Positions 26,020-34,924 of a DNA stretch of 64,000 bases are shown here, in pieces. Each line of letters begins with the position of its first letter. The first letter of the stretch is position 1. The notes under the pieces are model-generated. The model had not been told where the DNA came from, did not search any database, and was given only the letters and a program-made list of their open reading frames with translations. The translations under genes were made by a program, and so were the position numbers. This stretch comes from CAZGDV01 sp964524995 (GTDB lineage: Bacteria > Chloroflexota > Dehalococcoidia > SZUA-161), in NCBI GenBank assembly GCA_964524995.1, contig CAZGDV010000003.1, forward strand, positions 1 to 64,000, in the 5' to 3' direction.

Positions 26020-27294
26020 CTAGGACAACGCCCTGTCGATGGCTTGGATCGTAGCGTCGATGTCAGCCTCGGTATGCGCCAGTGAGATGAACGCGGCCTC
26101 GAACTGGGATGGCGGCCAGTATATGCCCTGGTCCAGCAAACTCCTGTGGAACGCTGCGAACCGTTCCGTGTCAGCCGACTTGGCCGACTCGTAATCGGTA
26201 GGTGCGTCCTCACGGAAGAACACCGTCAGGAGCGATCCGATCCGCGAGGTTGTGGCGATCACACCGGACTTGGAGATGGCAGCGAGGATGCCCTGCTCGA
26301 GCTGCTTGCCCCTGTCGTCGAGGGTCTTGTACACACCGCGGTCGCTGAGCAACCTCAGCGTCTCGATACCGGCCGTCATAGCCAGCGGGTTGCCGGACAG
26401 GGTGCCGGCTTGGTAGACAGGGCCAAGCGGGGCCATCAGAGCCATTATGTCCTCGCGCCCGCCATATGCGCCCACAGGCAGGCCACCGCCGATGATCTTA
26501 CCCAGGCAGGTCAGGTCCGGCATGACGCCGAGGAGCTCCTGCGAGCCGCCACGGGCGACCCGGAACCCGGTTATGACCTCGTCAAAGACCAGCAGAGCAC
26601 CCGCAGCGCTGGCGATGTCGCGCAGGCCCTCCAGGAACCCTTCCTTGGGAGGCACGACCCCCATGTTTGCCACGATAGGCTCGACGATGATGGCGGCTAT
26701 GTCCGTGTGCTCATCGAACAAGGCGCGAACAGAGGAGAGGTCGTTGTAGGTCGCGATCAGTGTGTTCTGCGCATATCCAGCCGGGACACCAGGGCTGTCC
26801 GGCGTCCCCAGCGTCGTCGCCCCTGAGCCAGCTTTCGCCAGAAGGCCGTCGGAGTGCCCGTGATAGCATCCCGCGAACTTCACGATCTTGTCCCTCTTGG
26901 TGTAGGCGCGCGCCAGCCGCAGGGCGCTCATCGTCGCCTCCGTGCCGGAGTTGACGAAACGCACCATTTCGATGGACGGAACAGCCTCGCACACCATCCG
27001 GGCAAGAACCGTCTCCAGCTCCGTGGGAGCGCCGTAGCTCGTGCCCTTCTCGGCGGCCGCCTTGACGGCGTCGACCACCTGCGGGTGGGCATGTCCGAGT
27101 ATCAGCGGCCCCCAGGAGCATACGTAGTCGATGTACTCGTCGCCGTCGACACTGCGCAGGGTCGACCCGGAGGCACTCGCAACGAATACCGGGGTCCCGC
27201 CGACCGCCTTGAAGGCGCGCACGGGACTGTCAACACCCCCCGGCAGGTACTTCTGGGCTTCATCGTAGAGTGCTTGAGATCGGTCGGTGTTCAT
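26020..27294 (-). CDS. hemL: Glutamate-1-semialdehyde 2,1-aminomutase
   Basis: PLP enzyme making 5-aminolevulinate from glutamate-1-semialdehyde, the second step of the C5 route begun by HemA. KYLPGGVDSPVRAF at the N terminus, FVNSGTEATMSALRLARAYT, LLVFDEVITGFR and CLGKIIGGGLPVGAYGG (PLP lysine about Lys266) are intact. The frame extends 129 bases upstream into cobA-hemD, but the conserved protein starts at 27294, where ATG overlaps the upstream TGA (ATGA). At 424 residues it is full length. It is last gene of the ahb/hem operon. Confidence 0.93.
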   Translation of the reverse strand: MNTDRSQALYDEAQKYLPGGVDSPVRAFKAVGGTPVFVASASGSTLRSVDGDEYIDYVCSWGPLILGHAHPQVVDAVKAAAEKGTSYGAPTELETVLARMVCEAVPSIEMVRFVNSGTEATMSALRLARAYTKRDKIVKFAGCYHGHSDGLLAKAGSGATTLGTPDSPGVPAGYAQNTLIATYNDLSSVRALFDEHTDIAAIIVEPIVANMGVVPPKEGFLEGLRDIASAAGALLVFDEVITGFRVARGGSQELLGVMPDLTCLGKIIGGGLPVGAYGGREDIMALMAPLGPVYQAGTLSGNPLAMTAGIETLRLLSDRGVYKTLDDRGKQLEQGILAAISKSGVIATTSRIGSLLTVFFREDAPTDYESAKSADTERFAAFHRSLLDQGIYWPPSQFEAAFISLAHTEADIDATIQAIDRALS

Positions 27295-28817
27295 CCCACC
27301 TCGCCATTCCTGTAATATCGCTCGATAGCCTCTACCAGGCCTGGTATCGTGTGTTGGGTCGCGACGACCTGGGGAGTCAACCCCAGTTCCCGGGCCGTCG
27401 CAGCGGTTCGCGGGCCTATGCACGCGATTGTGGCCATCTTCACCGCGTTCCAGTCATCGGCAGCAATCGCGCGCAGATTGGTTACGGTCGAGGAGCTTGT
27501 GAAGGTGATCAGGTCGATTACCCCGTCGGATAGCAGCTTCCGGGCTGCAGCCACATCTTCATCGGGGAGGACGGTGTGATATGCTGTCACATGCCTCGGC
27601 TCGGCCCCCAGCCCAGCCAGACCCTCCACGAGATCCATAGGTGCGATGTCCGCCCTGAGCAGCAGGACACGCGAGCCTGCTATACCCGCTTCGGCAAGGC
27701 TCTGGAGAATGCCTTCGCTCGTGTACTCCTCGGGTGTCATGTCAGGATGGAGACCGCGCTCTTCGAGTGCTGCGGCGGTGGCAGGGCCTATCGCGCAAAT
27801 ACGGGTCCCGGCAAACGAGCGGGCGTCTCGCGAGAGGGTCAGCACTCGCTGCCACACCACCTCCACGCCGTTCGCACTCGTGAATACCACCCAGTCGTAG
27901 TCGTGTAGGGTGAGTATGGCACGATCCAACTCGGCGGTGTCTGCCAGGTCTTTTACCGCTATGGTGGGCAGTTCCACGGCTTCCGCCCCTCGTTCGACGA
28001 GCATTCCGGCGAGGACGCTTGCCTGGGCTCTCGATCTGGTTACGAGAATGCGCTTCCCGAAGAGAGGCCGTTTCTCGAACCACGCCAGATGCTCGCGAAG
28101 GTTGACCACCTCACCAACCACGATCACGACCGGCGGCTCGAATCCGGCCTCTTCGGCCCTGGCCGCTATGTCTTGCAGCGTGCCCGTCAGAGTCTGTTGC
28201 TGGAGGGTCGTTCCGTGGCGGATCAGGGCCACGGGAGTCGCCGGAGGGCGGCCGCATTCTACCAGCTTCTCCGCAATCTTGGGCAGATTGCCCATGCCCA
28301 TCAGGAAGATCAGTGTGTCAACGCCGGTGGCGAGATTCGCCCAGTTGATGCTGGACTCCGGCTTACCCGGGTCCTCGTGGCCGGTGACAACCGCGAAAGA
28401 CGATGCAATACCCCTGTGCGTAACGGGAATACCAGCGTACGCCGGGACACCGATGGCTGACGATATGCCCGGCACGATCTCGAATGGAATGCTCTCCGCG
28501 GCCAGTGCCTCCGCCTCCTCCCCCCCGCGCCCCAGGACCAGCGGGTCTGCTCCCTTCAGTCTAACGACGGTCTTTCCCTCATGCGCCTTGTCCACCAGAA
28601 GCTGATTGATCTCGTGCTGCTCCATGGCGTGGGCCTTGAACGACTTGCCGGCGTATATGATCTCGGCGGTCGGAGGGGCCTCCCCCAGCAGACGTTCGTC
28701 GATCAGGTGATCATAAACAATGACATCGGCGCGGCGTATGCAGTCGAGCCCCTTCACGGTGATGAGGCCTACATCGCCAGGGCCTGCGCCGATCAGGTAG
28801 ACCAAGGCCTCGCTCAT
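27291..28817 (-). CDS. cobA-hemD: Fused uroporphyrinogen-III C-methyltransferase / uroporphyrinogen-III synthase
   Basis: Residues 1-245 are a SUMT/CobA methyltransferase (VYLIGAGPGDVGLITVKG, VRLKGADPLVLGRGGEE, VPGISSAIGVPAYAGIPVTHR, VTGHEDP), which makes precorrin-2. Residues 255-505 are a HemD uroporphyrinogen-III synthase (LVTRSRAQASVLAGML, VVFTSANGVEVV, ITFTSSSTVTNLR). The fusion closes hydroxymethylbilane to uroporphyrinogen III and methylates it toward siroheme. ATG overlaps the hemC stop (ATGA). The fusion occurs in other anaerobes and fits a route that sends all tetrapyrrole through precorrin-2. Confidence 0.92.
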   Translation of the reverse strand: MSEALVYLIGAGPGDVGLITVKGLDCIRRADVIVYDHLIDERLLGEAPPTAEIIYAGKSFKAHAMEQHEINQLLVDKAHEGKTVVRLKGADPLVLGRGGEEAEALAAESIPFEIVPGISSAIGVPAYAGIPVTHRGIASSFAVVTGHEDPGKPESSINWANLATGVDTLIFLMGMGNLPKIAEKLVECGRPPATPVALIRHGTTLQQQTLTGTLQDIAARAEEAGFEPPVVIVVGEVVNLREHLAWFEKRPLFGKRILVTRSRAQASVLAGMLVERGAEAVELPTIAVKDLADTAELDRAILTLHDYDWVVFTSANGVEVVWQRVLTLSRDARSFAGTRICAIGPATAAALEERGLHPDMTPEEYTSEGILQSLAEAGIAGSRVLLLRADIAPMDLVEGLAGLGAEPRHVTAYHTVLPDEDVAAARKLLSDGVIDLITFTSSSTVTNLRAIAADDWNAVKMATIACIGPRTAATARELGLTPQVVATQHTIPGLVEAIERYYRNGEVG

Positions 28818-29740
28818 TGCCGCATCCTCTCCACCAGAAGGCTCGCGCCCATGTCCAGCATACGGGTCGCCAACTCTTTACCCGTCTCCTCACCATACTG
28901 GACTTCCCGATCACAGCCGGCGCGCAGGATAGTCTTTCCGTCGGGATCAGCCACCATCCCCTGCAGGTACATCCTGCCCTCACTGACAGTCCCGTTGGCC
29001 GCGATCGGAGCGCGACAGCCCCCACCCAGGGCTCTGAGGAACTCGCGCTCAGCCACCACGCACTGCCAGGTGTGATCGTGGTTCAGCGCCGATAGGAGAT
29101 CGATGATGTCACTGTCCGACTCCCTTACCTCGATGCCAAGCGCCCCCTGTCCGACCGCAGGTGTGAAGGCCTCATGAGGCAGATACTCGGCTATCCTGTC
29201 CACCATTCCCAGTCGGATGAGGGCCGCGGCTGCGAGCACGATGCAGTCGAACTCACCCGAGGCCACCTTGCGAAGCCTGGTATCGATGTTCCCCCTGAGC
29301 CCCAGCACTTCGAGATCGCTCCGCTGGGCGCGCAGCTGTACCGCCCGCCTCTGGCTCCCTGTACCTACCTTGGCACCGGGAGGCAGCTCCGCGAGCCCGC
29401 CGCAGCGCGATACCAGCACGTCGCTCGGGTCGATCCTCTCCGGAACGCATGAGAGGCAGAGACCATCGGTGAGGCTCGTCGGCATGTCCTTCGCGCTATG
29501 CACAGCCATGTCAATTCTTTCATCCGTGAGCGCCTGCTCGAGTTCACGGACAAATACGCCCTCCCCGCCCAGCACATCGAGTGGAATCTGACGGTGACGA
29601 TCACCCGTTGTAGCGATCTCGACAAGGTCGAACCCAATGTCCGGGTGAATCGACGGGAGGCTCGCGATGACGCTGTGGCACTGCTGCAGTGCGAGCTTGC
29701 TGCGCCGGGTACCGACTCTGATCCGCCCTTTGGACTTCAC
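28814..29740 (-). CDS. hemC: Porphobilinogen deaminase (hydroxymethylbilane synthase)
   Basis: Condenses four porphobilinogens. RVGTRRSKLALQQ at the N terminus, VHSAKDMPTSL, VGTGSQRRAVQLRAQR and the dipyrromethane-cofactor Cys in ALGGGCRAPIAA (Cys242) are all present. At 308 residues it has the usual length. The start is GTG overlapping the hemA TGA (GTGA). Porphobilinogen must come from a HemB not encoded in this window. Confidence 0.94.
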   Translation of the reverse strand: MKSKGRIRVGTRRSKLALQQCHSVIASLPSIHPDIGFDLVEIATTGDRHRQIPLDVLGGEGVFVRELEQALTDERIDMAVHSAKDMPTSLTDGLCLSCVPERIDPSDVLVSRCGGLAELPPGAKVGTGSQRRAVQLRAQRSDLEVLGLRGNIDTRLRKVASGEFDCIVLAAAALIRLGMVDRIAEYLPHEAFTPAVGQGALGIEVRESDSDIIDLLSALNHDHTWQCVVAEREFLRALGGGCRAPIAANGTVSEGRMYLQGMVADPDGKTILRAGCDREVQYGEETGKELATRMLDMGASLLVERMRQ

Positions 29741-31032
29741 TGCAGGTCCTGCTCGTCCAGGGCGAAGAGCTCACACACGGTCTGAACGAATTCGCCGTCT
29801 CGATGCCCGTTTTCTCTCAGAGACTTGATAGGTTGGTGGAGGAGTCGGCTGACAATCGCCCTGGTCATAGCATCCAGGACCTCACGTTCCTCTTCCGTGT
29901 AATTGGGCAGCTTCTTCAGCGAGGCATTGAGCTGTCGTTCCCTGATCTGATTGGCCATCTGGTTAAGCGCGCTGATCACAGGCTTGGTCTCCAGGTGTTC
30001 CCACCATGCAATAAACGTCTCGGTTTCGTCGTCGACTATCTGCATGGCCCTGTCGATCTCCTTCTCCCTGTCCCTGCGATTCATCTCGGAGACTTCGTCG
30101 AGGTTGTCGATGTCATACGCGTAGACACCCTGGATGTCTTTGACCTCGGGTTCGACGTCTCGAGGTACTGCGATGTCGACGATGACCAGCGGCCTGCCGC
30201 CGCGAGCTGGCATAAGGGACTCCACCGCCTGGCGCTGCACGACATAGTGAGGAGCACCCGTGCAAGTGATGACTATGTCGGACACCTGCATCTCTGCATA
30301 CATGTCGTCGATGCCGATGGACCTCCCGCCCAGGAGTGCTGCCAGCTCGTCGGCACTGACGACGGAGCGACTCGCCACCGTTATCTCACATGCGCCCCTG
30401 TCGCACAGGGCCCTGGCCACCAGTTTGCCAGCTTCGCCAGCCCCGATGAGAAGGGTCTTGCAGGAGCTGACATCGCCGACCACCTTCGCTGCGAGGTCGA
30501 CGGCCACCGAGCTCACGGAAAGCGCGTTTCTGCTGAGCCCGGTCTCCTCCCTCACGCGACGACCGGTGCGGACTGCGTATTGGAACAGCCTGCGTAGAGG
30601 CAGATTGACCATGCGGGCACGATCGGCATCCTCCAACGCCTGCCGCACCTGACCCAGTATCTCGTGTTCTCCGACAATCATTGAATAAAGGCCCGATGCC
30701 GCTCTGGCCAGGTGCCTGGCCGCCACGTAGTTGCGCGAGGAGTATAGATACGGTTCCAGTTCCTCGTCTGTTATCCTCGCCCTGTCTGTCAGGAAGCGCC
30801 TCAAAGAGTTCTCAGCGGTCCCCTTACGGTCATCGAGCGCATACAGTTCAGTCCGGTTGCAGGTAGCCAGTACTACTCCGTGCGGAACGTAGTCCTTCAG
30901 CGTTTCGAGAGCCTCCTGCATTTGCGCCTTCGGGATACTCAGCCTCTCGCGGATGGCAACCGGCGTTGAGCTGTAGTTGACGCCGATAACGCACAGCTGT
31001 GGTCCGGCGAGTTGAGCGGTCCTACGCGTCAT
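29737..31032 (-). CDS. hemA: Glutamyl-tRNA reductase
   Basis: Reduces glutamyl-tRNA to glutamate-1-semialdehyde, the committed step of the C5 pathway. GVNYSSTPVAIRERL, the catalytic Cys in ATCNRTELYAL (Cys58), GLYSMIVGEHEILGQVRQAL and the NADPH-binding ALLIGAGEAGKLVA-type segment are recognisable. The C-terminal dimerisation helix is present. Its ATG overlaps the stop of the upstream fusion gene (ATGA), tying C5 entry to siroheme processing. Confidence 0.94.
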   Translation of the reverse strand: MTRRTAQLAGPQLCVIGVNYSSTPVAIRERLSIPKAQMQEALETLKDYVPHGVVLATCNRTELYALDDRKGTAENSLRRFLTDRARITDEELEPYLYSSRNYVAARHLARAASGLYSMIVGEHEILGQVRQALEDADRARMVNLPLRRLFQYAVRTGRRVREETGLSRNALSVSSVAVDLAAKVVGDVSSCKTLLIGAGEAGKLVARALCDRGACEITVASRSVVSADELAALLGGRSIGIDDMYAEMQVSDIVITCTGAPHYVVQRQAVESLMPARGGRPLVIVDIAVPRDVEPEVKDIQGVYAYDIDNLDEVSEMNRRDREKEIDRAMQIVDDETETFIAWWEHLETKPVISALNQMANQIRERQLNASLKKLPNYTEEEREVLDAMTRAIVSRLLHQPIKSLRENGHRDGEFVQTVCELFALDEQDLQ

Positions 31033-32669
31033 TGAGAGTTCCTCCCCAATCGGTCCAGTAATTCCTGCTTGGCATGCTCGCGGCGACCCGCACGTAGCAG
31101 ACCCAGCAGTGTATCCAGGTCGAGAGCCTCCTGCCAGTCATCGTGAGGCACCTCGGTTGCACTCGCCTTCAGCTCTGATCGCACCTCAGCGACCATATCT
31201 ACAAGCTCGGCGTATTCAGGCCCGAAGGCATCCTGCAGGTCCGTCCTGATCTTGCGTGCCAGCGCCGGGCTCTTGCCACTCGTCGATATGGCCAGTGTCA
31301 GGGCCCCACGCCGCACATATGATGGGACGACGAAGCTGGAGAGCCGGGGAACATCGACCACGTTGACTAGAATACCCCTCTCGTGTGCCTCGTCCGCCAC
31401 CTGTTCGTTGGCCACGGCATCATCTGTGGCTGCGATCACGACTACAGCGGATTCGAGATCACCCCGCCGATACGAACGCCGACGGGTTCGAATGGTTCCT
31501 TGCCGGGCCATCTCCTTCAGCTCGGCGCACAGGTCGGGGCTGATGACATCGACGTCGGCGCCAAACTCCCTAAGCATGTTGACCTTCCGCAAGGCCACTG
31601 CACCGCCCCCAATCACCACGCAACGCCTGTGCCTGATGTCGACGAACGCCGGGTAGTAGGAAAGCACCGAGTCGTTCCCGCCCGGACGCTCGTAGCGAAC
31701 GCGCTCCTTCTTGAACTCCCTGACCGAGAACAGCACCCTGTATTCCTTGATGCCGGTGGCAGCCGAGATACGATCGATTGTGTCGAGGCAACCATCCCTG
31801 GTCCTGCCGTGGACCATCGTGAACATATTGTATGGCCAGTCGGCGTTGGTCCGGCGCTCGTAGCAATGACTTACTTCCTTGAACCCGGACATTGTGAGGC
31901 CGGCCTCGTCCACTCTCCCCGCCGGAACAACCCAGGCAACCATAGTATTCGCCTTGAGCCCGGCGCTCCGATGTCTGAGCGCAGCGCCGTATCGTCTTAT
32001 TACGCCATGATCCTTCAGATGCTGGCACTGGGCGATGTACTGATCGATGGACATGCCGGCGCGGCGTGCGGCGGCATCGAATGGCCTGGCTGTGACCGGT
32101 GCGTCACGCTGCAGCTGTTCGATTACGGACCAGTCCAGCGCTGTCAGTTGCCCGTTCTGCCTTTGCACAGGAGGGATCGATGTGGCTGTGTCCCCAGAGC
32201 CGGTCAGGTCGAAGGCGGCGCTTATCTTGAAGAGGCGCAGGGCAGGCAGCTCGAATATGGCTGTGGGGCGAATTGCCGATCTCAGGCTATCAACCTCGCG
32301 GCTTCTATCCTGTGCTTTGGGCAGGGACAGCGTGAACCACAGGTTGTAGTAATCTCTGCGCTGGTAGTTGTGGCTCACGCCGGGGTGGCGGCTGACTACT
32401 TGAGCCGCCTCCTCCAGACGGCGCGGCGGAATCCTCGCAGCGACGAGCGTCGTCGTATAGCCGAGGGCAGATGGCTCCAGTACAGGGCCAATTGTTCTTA
32501 TGATGCCTTCGGCCTTCAGACGTCTCGTTCTTGTGATGACGTCCTTCTCCGTGAGACCGATCTTGCGGGCAATGTCGAGGTATGGTCGCCGGTCCAACGG
32601 GAAATCCGACTGCAGCGCATTCAGCAGCTCTCGATCGACCCTGTCCAATCTCGTGCTATCGCCTGACAT
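31029..32669 (-). CDS. Triple fusion: AhbA-like + AhbB-like siroheme decarboxylase + precorrin-2 dehydrogenase/ferrochelatase
   Basis: From the ATG at 32669 the protein has 546 residues in three parts. Residues 1-155 are AhbA/NirD-like (winged helix, then HNYQRRDYYNLWFTL). Residues 165-325 are AhbB/NirH-like (HCYERRTNADWPYNMFTMVHG). Residues 330-546 are CysG-N/Met8-like (YYPAFVDIRHRRCVVIGGGAVALRK, AISTSGKSPALARKIR). The third part would oxidise precorrin-2 and insert iron; the first two would decarboxylate siroheme to didecarboxysiroheme. The family usually encodes AhbA, AhbB and this dehydrogenase separately or in pairs. The longer frame up to 33110 is antisense-free but overlaps ahbD and has no conserved sequence. 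ATG follows the ahbD stop after one base. Confidence 0.88.
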   Translation of the reverse strand: MSGDSTRLDRVDRELLNALQSDFPLDRRPYLDIARKIGLTEKDVITRTRRLKAEGIIRTIGPVLEPSALGYTTTLVAARIPPRRLEEAAQVVSRHPGVSHNYQRRDYYNLWFTLSLPKAQDRSREVDSLRSAIRPTAIFELPALRLFKISAAFDLTGSGDTATSIPPVQRQNGQLTALDWSVIEQLQRDAPVTARPFDAAARRAGMSIDQYIAQCQHLKDHGVIRRYGAALRHRSAGLKANTMVAWVVPAGRVDEAGLTMSGFKEVSHCYERRTNADWPYNMFTMVHGRTRDGCLDTIDRISAATGIKEYRVLFSVREFKKERVRYERPGGNDSVLSYYPAFVDIRHRRCVVIGGGAVALRKVNMLREFGADVDVISPDLCAELKEMARQGTIRTRRRSYRRGDLESAVVVIAATDDAVANEQVADEAHERGILVNVVDVPRLSSFVVPSYVRRGALTLAISTSGKSPALARKIRTDLQDAFGPEYAELVDMVAEVRSELKASATEVPHDDWQEALDLDTLLGLLRAGRREHAKQELLDRLGRNSQ

Positions 32670-32670
32670 A

Positions 32671-33765
32671 TCAAGTACCTGCTGCCGTCCTGGCTGGTTG
32701 GTAGATGCAATAGGGCTCAGACTCGAGGTAGTCCCCGGTGGCTTCGTAGGCGCGGGCTCGGCACCCCCCGCAGGCGCGCCTGTATTCGCAGATGCCGCAC
32801 TTGCCGCGTATGTTGGAGAGATCGCGGAGGTTTTCGAATACGGGTGACTGCGCCCATATCTCCGCGAAACTGGCTTCTCGAACGTTCCCCGCCTCCACAT
32901 CCAGATAGCCGCACCCCTGGACCCGACCGACGTGCGATATGAAGCAGAAACCCGTACCCGCGAGGCAGCCACGTGTAAACGTATGCATGGGGTGGCTGGA
33001 TCGTGCCGGTGAAAAGCCTCTCTTCCTCCTCTGTGCCACAATGCGGAAGTAGTGGGGTGCGTCGGTGGGCTTAATGGATATGCGCTCTCCCATCTCATCC
33101 TGTTTGTCACAGACCCAGTTCAGTATCCGCTCGTACTCATCGGCTGGCAGTTCTACGTGCGCCAGGTCCTTGCCCCTGCCCGTAGGCACCAGCAGGAATG
33201 GATGGAATGCGACCGCGCCCAGGTCAAGTGACAATGCGAGCAGGTTGTCCAGATACTGCACGTTCAGCTTCGTTATCGTGCTGTTTATCTGGATTTCCAT
33301 GCCGGCACGCTGTGCAGCTTCGATTCCCGAAACGGCTTCCGAGAAAGCCCCCGTCTTGCCCCTGAACTCATCCTGAAGCTCTGCGAATGGGAAATCGATG
33401 CTGACACCCACTCTCGCAACGGGGACATCGGCCAGACAGCGCGCCACACCATCGGTGATGAGGGTGCCGTTGGTGCCGAGCACTACGCGCAACCCTCTAC
33501 CGGTTGCGTACTTCCCGATCTCCAGGATGTCATCCCGATATAGAGGTTCACCGCCGGTGAGAATCAGAATCGGTTTGCCAACCTCGAGAATGCTGTCGAC
33601 GACGCGGAAACATTCCTCAGTCGACAGCTCGTTATCGTAGTCTATATCCTCGGCTGCCGCCCTGCAGTGTGCGCAGAAGAGATTGCATCTCTTGGTGATC
33701 TCCCACGCCACAAGCTGGAGGCGAGGCTCCAACCGGTCCCGGTCCGAGTCAGTCCTATCCGCCAA
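32671..33765 (-). CDS. ahbD: Radical SAM heme b synthase AhbD
   Basis: Last step of the siroheme-dependent heme route: oxidative decarboxylation of the two propionates of Fe-coproporphyrin III to heme b. The radical SAM motif is CNLFCAHC (Cys27, 31, 34). LILTGGEPLYRDDI, ISIKPTDAPHYFRIVAQ, RGCLAGTGFCFISHVGRVQGCGYL and the C-terminal SPASM-type Cys set (CGICEYRRACGGCRARAYE) match AhbD rather than NirJ. The start is TTG with AGGAG 7 bases upstream, 11 bases inside ahbC. At 364 residues the length fits. Confidence 0.9.
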   Translation of the reverse strand: MADRTDSDRDRLEPRLQLVAWEITKRCNLFCAHCRAAAEDIDYDNELSTEECFRVVDSILEVGKPILILTGGEPLYRDDILEIGKYATGRGLRVVLGTNGTLITDGVARCLADVPVARVGVSIDFPFAELQDEFRGKTGAFSEAVSGIEAAQRAGMEIQINSTITKLNVQYLDNLLALSLDLGAVAFHPFLLVPTGRGKDLAHVELPADEYERILNWVCDKQDEMGERISIKPTDAPHYFRIVAQRRKRGFSPARSSHPMHTFTRGCLAGTGFCFISHVGRVQGCGYLDVEAGNVREASFAEIWAQSPVFENLRDLSNIRGKCGICEYRRACGGCRARAYEATGDYLESEPYCIYQPARTAAGT

Positions 33766-34924
33766 GGCCGATCTCCTGATCCGTGAGGTAGCACGCCGGG
33801 TCTTCCTGCCACATGTCGTCGTACACCGCTTCAGCTCTGGCTCTGAGGTTGCCGTTGCAGATGTGCAGGTACTGGCACTTCGAGCACCTGCCTTTCAGCA
33901 GGCCCTTTCTATCCTTCAGCCCCCGCATGACCGGATTGGTGGTATCGAGCCAGATGCCGCCGAAGTCCCTCTCGAGGACGTTGCCGAGTGTAACATTGCG
34001 CCAGAACTGGTCGGGATGTACATCGCCTCTCTCGTTGACGGCCGCGATCAGGACGCCGGAGTTGTTGCCTCCGTTTCTACTCAGCAGGCTGAGCACGTTG
34101 TCGGCCCGGCCTGGGTCGGCGTCTCTCAGCTTCTGGTAAAGATAGACACCGTCGGCATGGTTGCCCACCGTCAGTATCTCCTTGCGCAGGCCTCGATCGT
34201 AGAAGTCTCTGGTGCGGTCGAAGATCAAGTCCATGACCTGCCTAGCCTGATCATGCGAGAGGTCTGTCTCGCGAAGGTCATTGCCACGGCCGGAGTACGC
34301 GAGGTGGTAGAAGCAGACACGATCGATTCTCTCCCGCTCCACCAGGTCCAGCACGGCAGGCACCTCTTGATGGTTGGCCCGCGTAATGGTCATCCTCAGC
34401 GACACGCGTTGCCCTCGCTCCACGCAGTAGCGCACACCACGTAGTGCCCTCTCGAAGGCTCTTTGCACACCCCGGAAGCGATCGTTGACATCTCCGACGC
34501 CGTCAAGGCTGATCCCGACCTCGCGGAAGCCAATCCGGGTCATGGCGTCCGCGGTCTCCGGGCTGATCAGAGTGCCGTTTGTCGACACGACGACGCCCAA
34601 GCCTTTCGACCCGGCGAACTCCGCGAGTTCGAGGAAGTCCTTCCGCATCATCGGCTCCCCACCGGAGAACAGGAGGACGGGCACACCGAATCGCGCAAGT
34701 TGCTCGATGAAGCGCTTGCCCTGCTCCGTGGTCATCTCCGAGTTCGTCTCGTCGCTCAGGGCGTCCGCGTAGCAGTGAACGCATTTGAGGTTGCAGCGCC
34801 TGGTACAATTCCAGACGACGATGGGGCGTTGGGAAGACCTCGCGGAGGGGTCGCCGTCGGTGCCGTACCGGAGGTGATCGCCGGGACCAATACCGTCACA
34901 CAGCAGCCTCGATATCGAAATCAA
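33755..34924 (-). CDS. ahbC: Radical SAM 12,18-didecarboxysiroheme deacetylase AhbC
   Basis: Removes the two acetate groups of didecarboxysiroheme to give Fe-coproporphyrin III. The N terminus ISISRLLCDGIGPGDHLRYG is characteristic of AhbC, followed by the radical SAM motif CNLKCVHC (Cys44, 48, 51), LLFSGGEPMMRKDFLEL, HPDQFWRNVTLGN and the C-terminal CSKCQYLHICNG cluster. It starts with TTG overlapping the regulator stop (TTGA), with GGCGGAGG 9 bases before it. At 389 residues it is full length. Together with ahbD and the fusion gene it completes the Ahb branch. Confidence 0.9.
   Translation of the reverse strand: MISISRLLCDGIGPGDHLRYGTDGDPSARSSQRPIVVWNCTRRCNLKCVHCYADALSDETNSEMTTEQGKRFIEQLARFGVPVLLFSGGEPMMRKDFLELAEFAGSKGLGVVVSTNGTLISPETADAMTRIGFREVGISLDGVGDVNDRFRGVQRAFERALRGVRYCVERGQRVSLRMTITRANHQEVPAVLDLVERERIDRVCFYHLAYSGRGNDLRETDLSHDQARQVMDLIFDRTRDFYDRGLRKEILTVGNHADGVYLYQKLRDADPGRADNVLSLLSRNGGNNSGVLIAAVNERGDVHPDQFWRNVTLGNVLERDFGGIWLDTTNPVMRGLKDRKGLLKGRCSKCQYLHICNGNLRARAEAVYDDMWQEDPACYLTDQEIGLGG

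Noticed and set aside
32673..33110. N-terminal extension of the ahbAB fusion ORF reaching 33110
   Set aside because: It overlaps ahbD in another frame on the same strand, is rich in Ser/Pro/Arg with no conserved sequence, and the real N terminus with an ATG lies one base after the ahbD stop.
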